Source: an uncultured bacterium | Lineage (GTDB): Bacteria; Cyanobacteriota; Vampirovibrionia; Gastranaerophilales; Gastranaerophilaceae | Reading direction: 5' to 3' | Length of the DNA: 14,109 bases | Assembly (NCBI GenBank): GCA_949286405.1 | Contig: CASECH010000172.1 | Location: 1-14,109, forward strand | Shown: positions 7,339 through 13,611 of the stretch, piece after piece | Position numbering within the stretch: the first letter of the stretch is position 1 | How the letters are laid out: each line of letters starts with the position of its first letter | The notes under the pieces: model-generated | Database searches by the model: none | Seen by the model: only the letters and a program-made list of their open reading frames with translations | Told to the model about the DNA's origin: nothing | Made by a program: the position numbers and the translations under genes

Positions 7339-7414
7339 CTTTATTAATATTTGTAAATATTTTTCTTGTATTTGTGCAAATAAAAATATTTACGGTTATT
7401 AAAGATTATGTATA
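7329..7414. repeat. Long imperfect palindrome (hairpin-forming inverted repeat)
   Basis: The outer arms 7329-7343 and 7400-7414 are complementary over 15 positions, counting two G-T pairs. After a small asymmetric internal loop, the inner arms 7353-7364 and 7382-7393 are a perfect 12-bp inverted repeat. The remaining loop contains TATTTG/CAAATA (7369-7374/7377-7382). The element fills most of the gap between anmK and the next gene. No T-tract follows it, so it is not a standard terminator. It may be an operator, an mRNA-stabilising hairpin or a small mobile-element remnant. Confidence 0.6.
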
Positions 7415-7431
7415 ATTAAAAGGAGTATGTA

Positions 7432-7755
7432 ATGATTAACAATTTATCATTTAATGGTGGAAAAACAGCAGCAACTAAATACTTGGAAAGAAAAGCAGCA
7501 GCGGTTGAAGCTGATTTGGCAGAAAATATAAGAATCGCAGCAAGAAATTTAATTAAAGAAAATAGAGCTGCCGCAAAATCAGGAAATTATGTTTCTGATT
7601 CTGCTTATTATGGAGTAGTTCCTACTTCTCCTAGAAAAATTGGAGCTGATAAAACTATGAAATCAGTTATGGCTACAAAACAAAATGTTAAAATGCCAAA
7701 TAATAGTGCAAAAGAAGAAATTGTACCTGAAAATAGTATTAACTTCTTTGGTTAA
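7432..7755 (+). CDS. Small Ala-rich protein of unknown function
   Basis: I do not recognise this 107-residue protein. It begins MINNLSFNGG. Residues 11-48 form a likely amphipathic helix rich in Ala, Glu, Lys and Arg (AATKYLERKAAAVEADLAEN). A low-complexity, polar, basic stretch follows, and the protein ends ENSINFFG. The near-repeat of SFNG and NFFG at the two ends is curious. There is no signal peptide, membrane segment or cysteine, so a soluble cytoplasmic protein is likely. A good Shine-Dalgarno (AAGGAG, 7420-7425) lies six bases before the ATG, which supports a real gene. Its 3' end overlaps the convergent nnrD by 17 bases, with no terminator between them. A lineage-specific protein is my best guess. 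Confidence 0.75.
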   Translation: MINNLSFNGGKTAATKYLERKAAAVEADLAENIRIAARNLIKENRAAAKSGNYVSDSAYYGVVPTSPRKIGADKTMKSVMATKQNVKMPNNSAKEEIVPENSINFFG

Positions 7756-8566
7756 TATATTCTTTAATAGCTAAAGGAATGTACCTGATTGTATCTGAAG
7801 CTAAGACTCCATATGCAGTCAGGTCATTTTTTGCAATGTCTCCGGAAAGTCCATGTAGATATACTCCAAGACATGATGCATCAAATGTATTCATATTTTG
7901 TGCCAGCAATCCTGAAATCATGCCAGCAAGAACATCTCCGCTGCCTGCTTTTGCAAGAGCACTGTTACCTGAGTTGTTTTTATAAATTTGATGTTTTTGA
8001 TTAGTAACAATTGTTCTGTGTGATTTTAATACAGTGATACAATTATATTTATCTGTAATTTTTTTTGCAGCTTGTTCCATATTAGACAGCACATCTTCTA
8101 AAGATGTATCTAAAAGTCTTGAAGCTTCTTTAGGATGGGGAGTTAATATTGATTCTTTTGGAATTTCTGTGTAATTTTTTGATAGAATATTCAGCCCATC
8201 AGCATCAATGACTGTTTTTAGATTATGTTGTTTAGCTAATTTGATTGTATTTATAAATATTTCTACTGCTTCATCTGATTGCGAAAGGCCGCAACCTATT
8301 GTAAGTATTGTAGATTGTGGTATTAATTGAGATATTTTCTCTACAGGTGCAAGTACTATTTCTGGAGCAATGTATGATGCTGCTTTTAAGGTGTTAGGGT
8401 GACTTGCCAGTTCTACATAACCGGCTCCGACTTTTAAAGCAGAAATACTAGATAATATTGCTGCTCCTGTCATATATTCTGAACCTGATACGTTCAAAAT
8501 TTTTCCGTATGTACCTTTGTTTGAATCTTCTTTTCGTTCAGGTAAGTTTGGTAATTTATATTCCAT
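7739..8566 (-). CDS. nnrD: ADP-dependent NAD(P)H-hydrate dehydratase
   Basis: Repairs damaged nicotinamide cofactors by dehydrating (S)-NAD(P)HX back to NAD(P)H with ADP (or ATP), in the cytoplasm. The 275-residue ribokinase-fold protein shows GTYGK (18-22), GSEYMTGAAILSS (28-40), DADGLN (121-126), TPHPKE (142-147) and the nucleotide-binding, catalytic NSGNSALAKAGSGDVLAG (198-215) with D211. It lacks the N-terminal epimerase domain (NnrE) found in fused versions, so an epimerase should be encoded elsewhere. Its ATG overlaps the end of trmL by 11 bases, so the two are probably co-translated. It is the last gene of the operon. Its 3' end overlaps the convergent small gene by 17 bases. Confidence 0.93.
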   Translation of the reverse strand: MEYKLPNLPERKEDSNKGTYGKILNVSGSEYMTGAAILSSISALKVGAGYVELASHPNTLKAASYIAPEIVLAPVEKISQLIPQSTILTIGCGLSQSDEAVEIFINTIKLAKQHNLKTVIDADGLNILSKNYTEIPKESILTPHPKEASRLLDTSLEDVLSNMEQAAKKITDKYNCITVLKSHRTIVTNQKHQIYKNNSGNSALAKAGSGDVLAGMISGLLAQNMNTFDASCLGVYLHGLSGDIAKNDLTAYGVLASDTIRYIPLAIKEYINQRS

Positions 8567-9005
8567 TTTGTCTAATTACCTCATATGCAACAATTGCAAC
8601 AGAATTAGATAAGTTTAAACTCCTTTGACCTTCTTTCATTGGAATAGTTAGAGCATGTTCGTCTTTTACATATTTTTCAGGTAAGCCCCTAGTTTCCGGA
8701 CCAAATACAATAAAATCTCCATCTTGAAATTTTGTATCGGTGTATAATTTATCTGTTTTAGTTGTTAGGTAATAAAAATTAGCACCTTTATTTGTTTCAA
8801 ACAATTCCTCCATAGTATCAATTTTATGTAAATCAACACTATCCCAGTAATCTAAGCCAGCTCGTTTTGTGTATTTGCTAGACAATGAAAAACCGAGTTT
8901 CCCCACAAGGTATAATGATGCCCCGGTACAAGCACATAACCTTGCAATATTGCCTGTATTTTGTGGGATTTCAGGCTCATATAATACTATATTCAATTTA
9001 GCCAT
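8556..9005 (-). CDS. trmL: tRNA (cytidine(34)-2'-O)-methyltransferase
   Basis: SPOUT-class enzyme that uses S-adenosylmethionine to methylate the ribose of wobble base 34 in tRNA-Leu isoacceptors. The 149 residues are the usual length. The three SPOUT motifs are clear: NTGNIAR (16-22), FGPETRGLPE (101-110) and RSLNLSNSVAIVAYE (128-142), the last two forming the knot that binds the cofactor. YEPEIPQNTGN near the start is typical of TrmL rather than TrmH. The ATG at 9005 lies 8 bases after the pgsA-like stop, and an AAGGA is found at 9018-9022. The gene overlaps nnrD by 11 bases downstream. Confidence 0.94.
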   Translation of the reverse strand: MAKLNIVLYEPEIPQNTGNIARLCACTGASLYLVGKLGFSLSSKYTKRAGLDYWDSVDLHKIDTMEELFETNKGANFYYLTTKTDKLYTDTKFQDGDFIVFGPETRGLPEKYVKDEHALTIPMKEGQRSLNLSNSVAIVAYEVIRQNGI

Positions 9006-9013
9006 TATCTTAA

Positions 9014-9631
9014 TTAATCCTTATTAAATAATTTTGGACTTTCTGCTACAACTGGTATAGCTCTAACTACACAAAATATAATTGCAGCCCAAGCAAATAT
9101 CATTGTAATTGTATGTAGTGTATCAGTATATTTCCACAATTCCATGCCAGGAGTATTTACTATGATTAATAGGAAAAATGCAAGTACTTTTGCGACAGCA
9201 TAGCTTATTCTCATAAATTTTGATGCACAGATAAAGTTTCCGATTTTACTTGACTGCATACTTTTTGAACCAAAAGCTGTAAAACCTTTTGATAGAGCGA
9301 CACTTCTGATGCCATCTGTTACAAATGCTCTTACAACGCATACTAAAGGAAATAATATATTTATCCATCCAAGAACTGCAAATGTAATCCAGTATGTCAT
9401 CTCTACAATTCTGTCACCCATAATGTCTAATACAGAACCTAAATCAGATGCTTGATTAAATTTTCTTGCGACGTATCCATCAACTCCATCAAGGGCGAAT
9501 GCAATAACTGTTAAAATAAGTGCTATTAAAAATGCCCAAGTTGTTTTTTCATACAAAAGTGCAACAGCCCCAAATGCAAAAAATACTCTTCCTATTGAGA
9601 TTATATTTGCAAGATTATTTTTTATGTTCAT
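9014..9631 (-). CDS. CDP-alcohol phosphatidyltransferase (PgsA-like)
   Basis: Integral membrane enzyme that moves a phosphatidyl group from CDP-diacylglycerol (or a similar donor) to an alcohol such as glycerol-3-phosphate. The 205-residue protein carries the complete family signature: D48, D51, G52, A55, R56, G65, D69 and D73, in the spacing D-x2-DG-x2-AR-x8-G-x3-D-x3-D. Hydrophobic segments lie near 10-27, 32-48, 77-100, 140-160 and 170-190. The length and N-terminus (NNLANIISIGRVFFAF) resemble PgsA, which makes phosphatidylglycerol phosphate, but the alcohol substrate cannot be fixed from sequence, so I give no gene symbol. A good Shine-Dalgarno (GGAGAG) lies five bases before the ATG. It starts 19 bases after the oxidoreductase gene. 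Confidence 0.9.
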   Translation of the reverse strand: MNIKNNLANIISIGRVFFAFGAVALLYEKTTWAFLIALILTVIAFALDGVDGYVARKFNQASDLGSVLDIMGDRIVEMTYWITFAVLGWINILFPLVCVVRAFVTDGIRSVALSKGFTAFGSKSMQSSKIGNFICASKFMRISYAVAKVLAFFLLIIVNTPGMELWKYTDTLHTITMIFAWAAIIFCVVRAIPVVAESPKLFNKD

Positions 9632-9650
9632 AATGTCTCTCCGTTATTTA

Positions 9651-10646
9651 TTATTTTTTTGTCCTAGATAGTGCAAAGTTAACTTCATCAAGTTTTTTTA
9701 CTTTATCTCCTAACATCATTTTTTCAGCTTCTTCTAAAATTTGGGTTACCATAAAACCATTGTCACCATCTGAGCGAGCTTTTTTACCTGATTCGCAGCA
9801 GCTTATAAAGTGTTGGCATTCCAACTTAAGCGGCTCTATTTCAAGATAATCCGATTTAACATTTTGCGAATTATCTTTTATAAAGTTATCATAAATAACT
9901 AATTTATTTTCAGGAACAGTGTCATCAAGTATGGCTGTAGCTTTTGTACCTCTTACAAGTAAAGTAACATGTTTTTTAGGTGTAATCCAGCTGTCAGAAA
10001 TTTGCCCTATGACACCATCTTCAAATTCTATTCCTATATGTGTTATGTCCATAATAGCATTTTTTTCTGAAGAACATCCAACTGCAGATATAACTCTTAC
10101 AGGATTTTTACCTGTTACATAGCTAATCATAGACACATCATGAGGGGCTAAATCCCACATGACACTTCTGTCATTTTTAAAGTAATTTACGTTTAATCTA
10201 TCACTTTGTGCATATACAATATCACCTAATGCTCCTTCTTCAATAAGCATTTTTAATCTGTTTACAGCAGGATGATAAAGAAGTAAATGACCTACCATAA
10301 GGACAAGACCTTTTGCATGGGCAAGCTCTGATAAATCTCTTGCTTCTTGAGCTACGGTTGAAATAGGTTTTTCAACGTATACATTTTTGCCTGCTTCAAG
10401 CATTGCTTTTACCATTTTATAATGTGTATGACTTGGTGTTACTACACAAACACCTGTTATCTCAGGATTACTTATAATTTCGTGAAAATCTTTCGTAACT
10501 TTTACGCCAGAATATTGTTCTGTCACCTTTTTTAAATTTTCTTCATCAATATCACATACTGTATCTAAAACATTTAAATTGTAGAAATTGCGGACAATAT
10601 TTCTTCCCCATACTCCGCAACCGATTACGGCTACTTTTTGACTCAT
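9651..10646 (-). CDS. Gfo/Idh/MocA-family NAD-dependent oxidoreductase
   Basis: A 331-residue sugar (or nucleotide-sugar) dehydrogenase. The N-terminal Rossmann fold has GCGVWG (9-14). The family signature VEKPIS (91-96) supplies K93. GHLLLYHP (119-126) and WDLAPHDVSMI (164-174), with H169 as a likely catalytic residue, complete the active site. The overall pattern is most like enzymes that oxidise UDP-GlcNAc derivatives (WlbA/GnnA type) for lipopolysaccharide or other glycans. That substrate is inferred, helped by the glycosyltransferase upstream and the phosphatidyltransferase downstream. An AGGGA lies seven bases before the ATG and a promoter-like sequence is at 10683-10711, so it heads the operon with the phosphatidyltransferase, trmL and nnrD. 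No partner aminotransferase or acyltransferase is in the window. Confidence 0.88.
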   Translation of the reverse strand: MSQKVAVIGCGVWGRNIVRNFYNLNVLDTVCDIDEENLKKVTEQYSGVKVTKDFHEIISNPEITGVCVVTPSHTHYKMVKAMLEAGKNVYVEKPISTVAQEARDLSELAHAKGLVLMVGHLLLYHPAVNRLKMLIEEGALGDIVYAQSDRLNVNYFKNDRSVMWDLAPHDVSMISYVTGKNPVRVISAVGCSSEKNAIMDITHIGIEFEDGVIGQISDSWITPKKHVTLLVRGTKATAILDDTVPENKLVIYDNFIKDNSQNVKSDYLEIEPLKLECQHFISCCESGKKARSDGDNGFMVTQILEEAEKMMLGDKVKKLDEVNFALSRTKK

Positions 10647-10682
10647 TTTTATTCCCTAACTTTCTTAAATACCTATAATAAT

Positions 10683-10711
10683 ATCATACGACACAAAGAT
10701 TTTTTTGCAAA
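10683..10711 (-). promoter_or_regulatory. Probable promoter of the oxidoreductase-pgsA-trmL-nnrD operon
   Basis: On the minus strand TTTGCA (10706-10711, four of six) and TATGAT (10683-10688, five of six) are separated by 17 bases, with A-tracts in the spacer. The start would be near 10676, about 30 bases before the ATG at 10646. No hairpin terminator is visible after the glycosyltransferase, so some read-through is also possible. Confidence 0.45.
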
Positions 10712-10735
10712 CTCTTAAAATAACACTTTACAAAT

Positions 10736-11590
10736 TTATTTTTGATTTTTTAAAGCATTTATTCGAATTTCTTTCATTTGCTCACATCTTTGTAAAAATA
10801 GTTCTTTATCTTCTGCTGGAAAGAATGTTGCAAGTTTTTGCAGTAAAGGAGTTGGAAAGTTTGAAGTTTTAACCATTTCTTCAAGTATCTTATCATTTAG
10901 CGGATAAAGATTCTTGTAATTTTTGAAGAAAATAGCTTTACTTTCATCTTCGACTCTTTGTGGATTTTCAAGTCCTTTAGTTCCGAGTTTGAATGTAACA
11001 TAGTTGGTATTGAAGTATATTCCCTTGTATCTTTTCATTAGAATTCTTATGATAAGATCAAAGTCAGACATAATTTTGAATTTCTCATCAAAATAGTTCT
11101 CTTTTTCAAGCATTGTTTTTTTGAAAAACATTGCCTGTCTTGAACAAGGCATAACTTGAAAAGCATTGTAAATAGTCGGCTCAAAAAGAAATACAAAACC
11201 GTCAGGATGTCTGCAGTAAGCAGGAGCATAAGAAAAGTCTGCATTATTTGCTTCCATAAGATTCACAATATCGTAAATTGCCGTAATGTCATGGATAAAA
11301 TCATCACAACTTAAAAATGATATATACTTGCCTTTTGCTCTCATGATACCTTTGTTAAATGCACTAAATTTGCCTGTATCTTTTTCTGAATAAAATTGCA
11401 AATATCCTTTGTTTTTATAATCTTTTAAAAGTTCAACGGTCCCATCTGTAGAAGATTTATCTATTATAAGATGCTCAATTTTTGGATATGTTTGGATATC
11501 AAGCATACTTACCAAAAGATTAAATGCATCAGCATTCCCGTTTTTTACAATATTATCGGTTGTTGTTATTATTGTTACAAAAGGTTCCAT
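10736..11590 (-). CDS. Family 2 glycosyltransferase
   Basis: Inverting GT-A enzyme that transfers a sugar from a nucleotide-sugar donor, probably to a surface glycan on the cytoplasmic face of the membrane. The 284 residues begin with VTIITTTDN and contain the GT2 core TYPKIEHLIIDKSSTDGT (34-51), the donor-site region EKDTGKFSAFNKGIMRAKGKYI (69-90), the metal-binding motif as SCDD (94-97) and an acceptor/catalytic-base region, MSDFDLI (174-180). There is no signal peptide or membrane segment, as expected for a soluble GT2. The C-terminal 80 residues are helical and of unknown role. AAGGA lies ten bases before the ATG. It precedes the oxidoreductase operon by 89 bases. The sugar specificity is unknown. 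Confidence 0.88.
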   Translation of the reverse strand: MEPFVTIITTTDNIVKNGNADAFNLLVSMLDIQTYPKIEHLIIDKSSTDGTVELLKDYKNKGYLQFYSEKDTGKFSAFNKGIMRAKGKYISFLSCDDFIHDITAIYDIVNLMEANNADFSYAPAYCRHPDGFVFLFEPTIYNAFQVMPCSRQAMFFKKTMLEKENYFDEKFKIMSDFDLIIRILMKRYKGIYFNTNYVTFKLGTKGLENPQRVEDESKAIFFKNYKNLYPLNDKILEEMVKTSNFPTPLLQKLATFFPAEDKELFLQRCEQMKEIRINALKNQK

Positions 11591-11686
11591 AAATCGTCTG
11601 TCCTTATACTTTTCAACTTTTTTTATATTATCATGTTTGAAAATTTTTATCGAATTGTTACAAGTTGTAAATAATCTGTAAAAATT

Positions 11687-11715
11687 TTAACAAAAATTTT
11701 ATTTTAGAGTAACAA
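11687..11715 (+). promoter_or_regulatory. Possible promoter of the 143-residue membrane protein gene
   Basis: TTAACA (11687-11692, five of six) and TAACAA (11710-11715, three of six) have a 17-base spacer. The predicted start is near 11722, giving a leader of about 45 bases. The -10 is weak. The region 11591-11766 otherwise contains only AT-rich sequence between divergent genes. Confidence 0.3.
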
Positions 11716-11754
11716 TGTGTACAGGTCTTTTGTTAGTGGTTATTGAATAAAGTT

Positions 11755-11760
11755 AGGAGG
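11755..11760 (+). promoter_or_regulatory. Strong Shine-Dalgarno that fixes the start at 11767
   Basis: AGGAGG sits six bases before ATG 11767. It is the best ribosome binding site in the window. It shows that the frame's upstream TTG at 11743, which would place this site inside the coding region, is not the start. Confidence 0.9.
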
Positions 11761-11766
11761 ATTACT

Positions 11767-12198
11767 ATGTCGTCTCGTGATCTGTCTGTAAGTCCTGCCG
11801 CAGTTGGTACTGCTTGTGCTGTCGTTGGAGCTGGTGTAGGTTATGTTAGTGCTCCTGAAAAATATGGTCTGCGTCAATTGTTAACTCAGGAAGCTGATGT
11901 ATTTGAAAAAATTCTTTCAAAGCCAGTACTAGGAAAGGCTACGGAAAAACAGTTGTCAGCTTATAACTCTATTGTAAATGCTCGTAAATTAGTGACAGAC
12001 GCTGTGAAAAAAAATAAAGGAGATGAAAAAGTCACTGAATTATTGAGATCTGAAAATATGAAAAATTCTTTTAAGGACATAAAAAGACTTTTACCAAAAG
12101 CAAAAGTTCAATCAATGTTTATTGGTGCAATTGTTGCAGGAGTACTTGGGACTTTAGCTAAAATTGTTTTTGGACAGAATACCCCTAAAACTAAATAG
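11767..12198 (+). CDS. Small protein with two hydrophobic segments, function unknown
   Basis: I do not recognise this 143-residue protein. It has two Gly-rich hydrophobic stretches, about 11-29 (AAVGTACAVVGAGVGYVSA) and 116-135 (SMFIGAIVAGVLGTLAKIVF). Each has small-residue spacing like a glycine zipper, suited to helix packing in a membrane. Between them lies a soluble, charged helical region (31-112). The tail is short and basic (ends NTPKTK). There is no cleavable signal peptide. If both stretches cross the membrane, both ends lie on the same side. An AGGAGG site, a possible own promoter and a strong terminator make it a single-gene unit that may be well expressed. It faces the dacB-like gene tail to tail. 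Phage or holin-like roles are not supported by the neighbours. Confidence 0.8.
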   Translation: MSSRDLSVSPAAVGTACAVVGAGVGYVSAPEKYGLRQLLTQEADVFEKILSKPVLGKATEKQLSAYNSIVNARKLVTDAVKKNKGDEKVTELLRSENMKNSFKDIKRLLPKAKVQSMFIGAIVAGVLGTLAKIVFGQNTPKTK

Positions 12199-12227
12199 TA
12201 GTGGACCATAAATATTGAATTAACCTG

Positions 12228-12254
12228 AAGCCGACTTAAAGTCGGCTTTTTTTT
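12228..12254 (+). terminator. Intrinsic terminator after the small membrane protein gene
   Basis: AAGCCGAC (12228-12235), the loop TTAAA, then GTCGGCTT (12241-12248) within a run of eight T (12247-12254). The stem is perfect and G+C-rich. The T-run overlaps the stop codon of the convergent PBP4-like gene. On the minus strand no T-run follows the stem, so it probably works only for plus-strand transcription. Confidence 0.9.
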
Positions 12255-13611
12255 AGTAATTCGTATATATAGCTCTTAAAATATATTCTTCAAGGATTTT
12301 TTTATCAGAGTTTTTGGCTTTAGGGTCACTAATCATTATGTCAAAGGCGTATGTTTTACCGTTTCTTGATGTTATGTAACCGGCTATTGCACTTATATCT
12401 GATAGAGTTCCGGTTTTAGCTCTAAGATTATCTTTAAAGTATAGCATTCTATTTTTTAAAGTGCCTTCACCTGCTGTTGGTAGTAATGTTTTTACTATTT
12501 CAAAATTTGGTTTTTCTGATTGGTTTACTAGAAATTCTGTCATAAAGCCAGCTGTTATAAGATTATTTTTGGAAACTCCGCTTCCATCAACTATTTTAAT
12601 ATTTTCATTATTTAATCCTTCTTTTTTACAGTATTCATTAAACATTTTTAATGAATTATTTAAAGAGCCTGTATTATTTACAAATTTTGCTCCTGCTGCT
12701 TTGAATACTGTTTCTGCAACGAAGTTATTGCTGTCTTTAAGTATAGGAACTATTGCATGTTTTATTGGTGTTTTTATTTCATCTATTAGATAGATGTTTT
12801 GTTGAGGTAATTTTTTTTGAGCGAAATTACCATAATAATCAAATTTTTCATCCCTAATAGCTTGTTCTAGTCTTAGAATAAAATATCTTTTTGGATTATT
12901 GACAGGAATTACTTCTACTGCTTGTTCTGATACAGTGCCTTCTACTGTCAATATATCAGGTGAAATGTGGTTATTCCTTGAGAATGATATTTTATTTTTT
13001 TCTTTACTTGTGGTTACTAAATTTATGAAAGTAGTCGGATAAAATATATTTGTAGTTATGTTTGCAGGGGCTCCTGTTGAGGTAGGTGTAATTACTATTC
13101 CTAATAAATTCCCGTCGATATTATAAGAACTAAATTTCGGCATTAATGGGTTTAAGTCATCATCCCATTGCCAACCTTCTCCCCATTCATTTTTATCAAA
13201 GATGTAGTCATCTATATATATAGCTTTGGGAGAGATAACATTTTTTTTCTTTGCAGAAGCTATTAGAGCTCTTAGTGATTTTGATCGTAAGAATGGATCT
13301 GCACCAAGTTTTAGGAACAATTCGTTATTCGTATTTTTGTATAGTTGGGTTTTAAATTCGTAATTTGGGCCAAGTGTATCAATTGAAGCTGCAAGCGTAA
13401 TTAATTTAAGAGTTGACGCAGGTGGTAATGGCCTATTTGAGTTAAGTTGATAAACCTCTTTGCCTGATTTAACATCTTTTATTGAGATAGATATAGCATC
13501 CTTATTTATTCCTGATTCTGCAATAACGTTATTGATAGTTTTAGCTTCGCTTGATGTTTGTAGAAGTATTAATGTAAATAATGTTAGTGCGATGTATAGG
13601 AATTTTTTCAT
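12253..13611 (-). CDS. D-alanyl-D-alanine carboxypeptidase/endopeptidase (PBP4 type, peptidase S13)
   Basis: Penicillin-binding protein that trims the terminal D-Ala from peptidoglycan stem peptides or cleaves cross-links in the periplasm. The 452 residues match DacB/PBP4. Residues 1-23 form a Sec signal peptide (MKKFLYIALTLFTLILLQ, cleavage likely after SEA). The three penicillin-binding motifs are S66-T-L-K69 (nucleophile and base), S294-N-N296 and K399-T-G401. VDGSGVSKNN (341-350) and TAGEGTLKNR (379-388) are further S13 hallmarks. A variable insert lies between the first and second motifs, as in this class. The ATG overlaps the TGA stop of the nitrilase-like gene as ATGA, so translation is probably coupled. 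The family call is firm. Whether it acts as carboxypeptidase or endopeptidase cannot be told. Confidence 0.94.
   Translation of the reverse strand: MKKFLYIALTLFTLILLQTSSEAKTINNVIAESGINKDAISISIKDVKSGKEVYQLNSNRPLPPASTLKLITLAASIDTLGPNYEFKTQLYKNTNNELFLKLGADPFLRSKSLRALIASAKKKNVISPKAIYIDDYIFDKNEWGEGWQWDDDLNPLMPKFSSYNIDGNLLGIVITPTSTGAPANITTNIFYPTTFINLVTTSKEKNKISFSRNNHISPDILTVEGTVSEQAVEVIPVNNPKRYFILRLEQAIRDEKFDYYGNFAQKKLPQQNIYLIDEIKTPIKHAIVPILKDSNNFVAETVFKAAGAKFVNNTGSLNNSLKMFNEYCKKEGLNNENIKIVDGSGVSKNNLITAGFMTEFLVNQSEKPNFEIVKTLLPTAGEGTLKNRMLYFKDNLRAKTGTLSDISAIAGYITSRNGKTYAFDIMISDPKAKNSDKKILEEYILRAIYTNY

Noticed and set aside
7382..7416. Promoter using the second TATAAT at 7411-7416 for the small gene.
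   Set aside because: The only -35 candidate is TTTACG at 16 bases, and the start would fall inside the Shine-Dalgarno, removing it from the mRNA.
11743..11766. Extended start at TTG for the small membrane protein.
   Set aside because: The strong AGGAGG lies inside this stretch and clearly serves ATG 11767.
12228..12254. Bidirectional terminator serving both convergent genes.
   Set aside because: On the minus strand the stem is followed by CAGGTTAATT with no T-run, so only the plus-strand function is supported.
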